A stretch of DNA of 64,000 nucleotides from an uncultured Collinsella sp. (GTDB taxonomy: Bacteria; Actinomycetota; Coriobacteriia; Coriobacteriales; Coriobacteriaceae), in NCBI GenBank assembly GCA_900758475.1, contig CAAERQ010000034.1:17318-81317 (forward strand). Reading direction: 5' to 3'. The position numbers were made by a program, and so were the translations under genes. The number at the start of each line of letters is the position of its first letter. Within the stretch, counting starts at the first letter, position 1. The notes below the pieces were generated by a model, which saw only the letters and a program-made list of their open reading frames with translations, ran no database searches and had not been told where the DNA came from. Positions 60,303-64,000 of this stretch are shown in pieces.

Positions 60303-62084
60303 TTAGATACGGCCAAGGTCGTAGGCTTGGGCGGCGGCTTCACCAGCGCAGATGAGGTTGGTTGTGGCTTCTTGCGGATCGAGTGCCTGCTCCAGATCCA
60401 TGGGCTTGCGGCAGACCGGCAAAACCAAGTCGACGCCCTGCCCGTACACCGCATCCAGGTTGTCAGCGCGACCGCCAACGACGGCGACCACCGGCTTGCC
60501 ATATCGCTTCGCACGACGAGCCACGCCCACCGGCGCCTTGCCGGCAGCGGATTGCTCGTCCATATTGCCCTCGCCCGTTATGACCAGGTCGGCATCGCGC
60601 ACGCGCTCCTCAAACCCAATCAGATCAAGCACCGTCTCCACGCCCGAGCGCAGCTCCGCACCGAGCGCTAGCAGCGCGGCGCCCAGGCCGCCGGCGGCGC
60701 CGGCACCGGGCACACCGAGCACCGAGCCAAATGTCCGCACGCCCTCGGGCACGCGCAACAACCTCTGAGCCCGCACCCCGGTAATCGCCGCATCGAGCAG
60801 GCGACCGTAGCCGACCATCCAGCTGTCGTACCCGCGCAGTACCTCGGCATCACCCGCCGGCAAACCCTTCTGCCCACCAAACACCGCCAGTGCGCCTCGA
60901 CGCCCCACGAGCGGATTCTCGACATCGGAAAGCACCACGACATGCGTGCCATTCAGTGCCCGAATCGCCGGTGCCAAATCGACACTCGCCACGCGTTCAA
61001 GGCCCGCGAGACCGGGGGCGATATTGCTGCCACGGTCATCGACAAGGTGGGCGCCCAGCGCCTGCAGCATGCCGGCGCCACCGTCGTTGGTGGCGCTGCC
61101 GCCCAGACCAATATAGATAGCCTTTGCTCCAGCACGGACCGCGCGAAGCATGAGCTCGCCCACGCCATAGGTCGAGGCCGCAAGCGCCGCCGATTCCGTG
61201 CAGGGCGAATACCCAATACCCGCCGCCTCGGCCATCTCAATAACAGCAGATTCGCACTCGCCGTCCACCAGCATCCGGGCAGACACGCGGTCGCCCAAGG
61301 GGCCTGCGACTTCACATGCCACGACCTCACCGCCGCGCGCGGCGATGGCGTCGAGCGTTCCCTCGCCGCCATCCGCCAGCGGCAGCGCGCTTACCTGGGC
61401 ATCGGGCCACGCGCGGCGCACGCCTTCGGCAACCGCCGCCTCCGCCTGTGCACTCGAAACGCTGCCCTTAAAGGAATCAATCGCCAACAGCACACGACGG
61501 GGCCGCCGCTGCACGGGGCCAAAGTCGAGCGTCCCGTCAGCGAGATCCCCAACACCCGCAAGCGCCTCGGCGTGGGCGGCATGTGCTTCAAGATCGGCCC
61601 CACAACCGCAGCCAGCACCATCGGTGCCACGCAGCCCACTAAAATAGCTGCTCAACACCTCACGACACTCGTCCGCCAGCACGCCGGCGGTCACATTAAA
61701 CCGATGATTCAGGCGCAAATCGGCGTTGAGGTCATACAGCGACCCCAGAGCGCCCGCTTTAGCATCGGCCGCGCCGTACACGCAGCGCCCCACGCGCGCG
61801 TTCACCATAAGCCCCGCGCACATGCAGCAGGGCTCAAGCGTCACGTAGACCGTACAATCGGAAAGGCGCCAACGACCGAGCGACTGCGCGGCGGCGCATA
61901 GGGCCGCAAACTCTGCATGTGCCGAAGGGTCCTGGTCGAGTTCGCGGCGATTATGCGCCCTCGCGACGATCTCACCTGCGCGCACCACTACGGCACCGAT
62001 CGGTACCTCGCCCACCGCAGCGGCTGCGCGCGCCTCCGTCAGCGCCTCGCACATGAACTTCTCATCGATTCCGGTGCTCGTCAT
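60303..62084 (-). CDS. Fusion of tRNA adenosine deaminase (TadA) with glycerate kinase (GlxK type)
   Basis: A 593-residue protein. Residues 1-150 form a full TadA: the zinc and catalytic motif HAE at 56-58 and PCCMC at 85-89, with MCEALTEARAAAAVGEVPIGAVVV at the start. TadA converts A34 to inosine in tRNA-Arg(ACG). A short Gly/Cys/Ala-rich linker (150-195) leads to a complete glycerate kinase (residues 196-593): VLLAIDSFKGS, PLADGGEGTLDA, YIGLGGSATNDGGAGM and VVAVVGG. It phosphorylates D-glycerate. The two activities are not functionally related. ATG 62084 has GGGGAGG upstream. The gene is divergent from tRNA-Ser. Confidence 0.93.
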   Translation of the reverse strand: MTSTGIDEKFMCEALTEARAAAAVGEVPIGAVVVRAGEIVARAHNRRELDQDPSAHAEFAALCAAAQSLGRWRLSDCTVYVTLEPCCMCAGLMVNARVGRCVYGAADAKAGALGSLYDLNADLRLNHRFNVTAGVLADECREVLSSYFSGLRGTDGAGCGCGADLEAHAAHAEALAGVGDLADGTLDFGPVQRRPRRVLLAIDSFKGSVSSAQAEAAVAEGVRRAWPDAQVSALPLADGGEGTLDAIAARGGEVVACEVAGPLGDRVSARMLVDGECESAVIEMAEAAGIGYSPCTESAALAASTYGVGELMLRAVRAGAKAIYIGLGGSATNDGGAGMLQALGAHLVDDRGSNIAPGLAGLERVASVDLAPAIRALNGTHVVVLSDVENPLVGRRGALAVFGGQKGLPAGDAEVLRGYDSWMVGYGRLLDAAITGVRAQRLLRVPEGVRTFGSVLGVPGAGAAGGLGAALLALGAELRSGVETVLDLIGFEERVRDADLVITGEGNMDEQSAAGKAPVGVARRAKRYGKPVVAVVGGRADNLDAVYGQGVDLVLPVCRKPMDLEQALDPQEATTNLICAGEAAAQAYDLGRI

Positions 62085-62136
62085 CGTTCGCCTCCCCTGT
62101 TGCAAATCCAAAACGATGCTATCATTACGACTCACG

Positions 62137-62225
62137 GAGAGATGGCAGAGCGGTTGAATGCGGCGGTCTTGAAAACCGTTGAGCGCGAAAGCGTTCCGGG
62201 GGTTCGAATCCCCCTCTCTCCGCCA
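62137..62225 (+). tRNA. tRNA-Ser(UGA)
   Basis: The acceptor stem GGAGAGA pairs with TCTCTCC (62215-62221), the discriminator G is at 62222 and CCA is encoded (62223-62225). The anticodon loop CTTGAAA (62168-62174) gives anticodon TGA. The long variable arm (GAGCGCGAAAGCGTTC region) is typical of tRNA-Ser, and the T-arm GGGGGTTCGAATCCCCC is perfect. Confidence 0.96.
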
Positions 62226-62228
62226 CTT

Positions 62229-62804
62229 CTAGTGACCCACCGGCGTCATGGTCCGCTCGAACAGCGCATCGACCACGTCGGCGATTTCGGATCGGCGCTC
62301 TAGTACGTGGCCCGATTCCCACCACATGGTAAAAAGCCGAATAATGCCGCCGGCGACAAACTCAGACGTTGTCTCGAGCGATACGGGCGCGAGCGCGTCC
62401 TCGTCAAGCGCGCTCATCACGCGCCCGCGTATGGAGCGCGCGATGCGGTCGCAAATCATGCTGGTCAGCATACCCGACATACTGCTCGCCAAAATGTTAT
62501 CCATGAGCTGCTCATGCGCCAGAATCAGATCCATGGCATCGGCGAACACTTCGTGGCGAAGCGCGCGCACGTCCTCCGCGCCATCCGCATCGGCCCGCTT
62601 TTGCGGCAGGCCCGACATGAGTTCATCGATATAGAAGGCAAAGTAATCGTTCTTGTCGCGGAAGTGCTTGTAGAACGTCGTCCGACGAATCATAGCGCGG
62701 TCGCACAGCATGGCAACCGTCACGTCCTCAAACCGATGCTCTTCGAGCAGCTCAGTAAAGGCCTCGAACAGGGCCCGATAGGTTTTCTTGATACGAAGGT
62801 CCAT
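62229..62804 (-). CDS. TetR/AcrR-family transcriptional regulator
   Basis: A 191-residue protein with an N-terminal helix-turn-helix of TetR type (ALFEAFTELLEEHRFEDVTVAMLCDRAMIRRTTFYKHFRDKNDY, residues 11-54) and an all-helical C-terminal domain. ATG 62804 is chosen because GAGGAGGGC lies just upstream. No obvious target gene is adjacent. It ends 4 bp from the tRNA-Ser 3' end. The layout resembles TetR regulators of the DhaS/FasR-like group with a C-terminal TetR_C_7-like domain, but the ligand is unknown. Confidence 0.92.
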   Translation of the reverse strand: MDLRIKKTYRALFEAFTELLEEHRFEDVTVAMLCDRAMIRRTTFYKHFRDKNDYFAFYIDELMSGLPQKRADADGAEDVRALRHEVFADAMDLILAHEQLMDNILASSMSGMLTSMICDRIARSIRGRVMSALDEDALAPVSLETTSEFVAGGIIRLFTMWWESGHVLERRSEIADVVDALFERTMTPVGH

Positions 62805-63016
62805 ATATATCGCCCTCCTCAAGGAGAAGACAACGCTCACTAATCTGTCGCATATCTTACACCTGTATCGCCCGCCCCCTGGCGAATGGCCTTACCTTGG
62901 TGGAAACATAACGCTTACCGGAAAGTTCGGTATCGCCAAAGGTTGCGGGTATACTAGTAGCGTTACACCAACGGCAGCCGGCGGAAGACGCCGCGGCCAT
63001 TCGAAACGGAGACACC

Positions 63017-63568
63017 ATGATTCCCGTCATCATCGGTATCGTTGTTGTCATTGTGATTGTCTGCGCCATCGCCGGCATCTACAACAACATGGTCACCAAG
63101 CGCAATCGCATTGATAACGCCTGGCAGAACATCGACACGCAGCTGCAGCGCCGCAACGACCTGATCCCTAACCTGGTCGAGACCGTCAAGGGCTACGCCA
63201 AACACGAGCAGGACACGCTTGCCGCCGTGGTCAACGCGCGCAACGCCGCCGTGAGCGCCACCACGCCCGAAGCCAAGATGGAAGCCGACAACGTGCTGAC
63301 CGGCGCTCTGCGCCAGCTCTTCGCCGTGGCCGAGGCCTACCCCGACCTTAAGGCGAACACCAACTTTACGCAGCTCCAGGCCACGCTCGAAGACACCGAG
63401 AATAAGGTGAGCTACGCGCGCCAGAGCTACAACGACTGCGTGCTTAGCTACAACAACGCCATCCAGACCTTCCCGGCCGTCATTTTTGCCGGCATCTTCC
63501 AATTTAAGGAGCGCCAGGGCTTCGAGGCCGCCGAAGCCGCCCGCCAGGCACCGACCGTCAAGTTCTAA
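63017..63568 (+). CDS. LemA family protein
   Basis: A 183-residue protein with an N-terminal membrane helix (residues 2-22, IPVIIGIVVVIVIVCAIAGIY) and a helical body with the LemA signature: RNRIDNAWQNIDTQLQRRNDLIPNLVETVKGYA, FTQLQATLEDTENKVSYARQSYND and FPAVIFAGIFQF. LemA proteins are widespread and poorly understood; they often lie next to a DUF2207 or HtpX gene, but the window ends before a neighbour is seen. A possible -10, TATACT, is at about 62950-62955. Confidence 0.94.
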   Translation: MIPVIIGIVVVIVIVCAIAGIYNNMVTKRNRIDNAWQNIDTQLQRRNDLIPNLVETVKGYAKHEQDTLAAVVNARNAAVSATTPEAKMEADNVLTGALRQLFAVAEAYPDLKANTNFTQLQATLEDTENKVSYARQSYNDCVLSYNNAIQTFPAVIFAGIFQFKERQGFEAAEAARQAPTVKF

Positions 63569-63604
63569 CAGATCTGCAGCATATCCTCAATCGGGTATAT
63601 GCAT

Positions 63605-63643
63605 AAACCGCCCCGTCGAATGCATATTTCGACGGGGCGGTTT
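63605..63643 (+). terminator. Terminator after lemA
   Basis: AAACCGCCCCGTCGAA (63605-63620) and TTCGACGGGGCGGTTT (63628-63643) form a perfect 16-bp stem with flanking A and T runs. Confidence 0.9.
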
Positions 63644-63674
63644 CCCTTGTCGCGAAGGTCCCCCTCAAGGCGCC

Positions 63675-63875
63675 GTGCATTTTTGGGAGTATTCAGCATA
63701 ACCAAGAGTTTCGGGCGCCACGATAAATGCCAAAGACCGCGAATATCCCTGCAAATCAAACGCTGCCAGCCCATAACCCCGCCCATCATTCGTAGAAAAC
63801 ATCGAGAAATCCCGATTTTTCGCCCAAGGTCGGTATGCAAGGGCCTTCGATTGCAGAATACTCGCAAAAATGCAC
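63675..63875. repeat. 201-bp element with GTGCA...GAGTATTC inverted ends, copy 2
   Basis: The left end 63675-63697 and the right end 63853-63875 are complementary at 21 of 23 positions. Both ends match those of 36388-36556 with GTGCA followed by a T- or A-run and GAGTATTC. The interior is unrelated and has no convincing gene. Confidence 0.7.
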
Positions 63876-63912
63876 GTCGCCACCACCCCCACATGGCGCG
63901 AACTAAAATCAG

Positions 63913-63937
63913 AACCACCCTTAAAAAGGGTGGTTTG
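63913..63937. terminator. Hairpin near the window end
   Basis: AACCACCCTT (63913-63922) pairs with AAGGGTGGTT (63926-63935). A GC-rich palindrome (GGGCTCGCGCC and its complement) follows at about 63965-63990. The stretch 63644-64000 holds no gene that I can support. Confidence 0.6.
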
Positions 63938-64000
63938 CTCTTAGGGTATAACCCACGGGCCCCGGGCTCGCGCCTAAAGGCGCGGGCCCGGACTTCGTCC

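Overview
The window is 64 kb of high-GC, gene-dense bacterial chromosome. Family content and sequence style point to a gut Coriobacteriia (Actinomycetota), most probably Collinsella or a close relative. This is an inference from protein families, a LANTG-type sorting signal and the abundance of short intergenic palindromes; no marker gene such as 16S rRNA is present. No phage, insertion sequence, CRISPR array or replication origin was found.

Layout. 1-5 kb: translation and tRNA-modification genes on the minus strand (prfA, prmC and a partial tsaC), with a HigBA-like toxin-antitoxin pair between prmC and tsaC. 4.4-8.8 kb: a polar amino-acid ABC importer (binding lipoprotein, permease, ATPase) followed by an M20 peptidase. 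9-11 kb: an aldose-1-epimerase-like protein and a membrane protein of unknown function. 11-17 kb: a prenylated-FMN decarboxylase cluster with a MerR regulator, UbiX, a UbiD of the gallate/4-hydroxybenzoate type, a DASS anion transporter, and a fusion of a putative LpdD-like domain with isopentenyl-diphosphate isomerase. 17-24 kb: an MFS exporter, two AAA/DUF4143 ATPases around a low-molecular-weight phosphatase, a TIGR04076 protein and a pyridoxal kinase. 23.5-27.8 kb: a MarR-controlled heterodimeric ABC exporter. 28-34 kb: a diguanylate cyclase, then a LysR regulator divergent from an SDR, MFS and Gfo/Idh/MocA catabolic group. 34-41 kb: Tex, a transaldolase-like aldolase, a HAD phosphatase and RlmKL. 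41-46 kb: a KdpDE-like two-component system next to a Kup potassium transporter and a small membrane protein. 46-55 kb: a nitroreductase, an LTA-synthase-like enzyme, a 1362-residue cell-wall-anchored surface protein and a flavodoxin-like protein. 55.7-59.4 kb: a second heterodimeric ABC exporter. 59.7-63.6 kb: SRP RNA, a TadA-glycerate kinase fusion, tRNA-Ser(UGA), a TetR regulator and LemA.

The most novel-looking items are the self-contained prFMN cluster, which carries its own dimethylallyl-supply enzyme fused to a possible cofactor chaperone; the TadA-glycerate kinase fusion; an RlmKL whose N-terminal methyltransferase motifs are degraded; and four GTTTCAC-type boxes at an exact 23-bp period. 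Several families of intergenic palindromic elements also stand out. They include three tandem arrays of 61-62 bp hairpin units, two of which, with a roughly 95-bp inverted repeat, flank the surface-protein gene.

Most start codons were chosen from visible Shine-Dalgarno sequences. Several genes appear to use GTG or TTG starts: the MFS exporter at 17101, the GGDEF protein at 28235, LysR at 30248 and KdpE at 41905.
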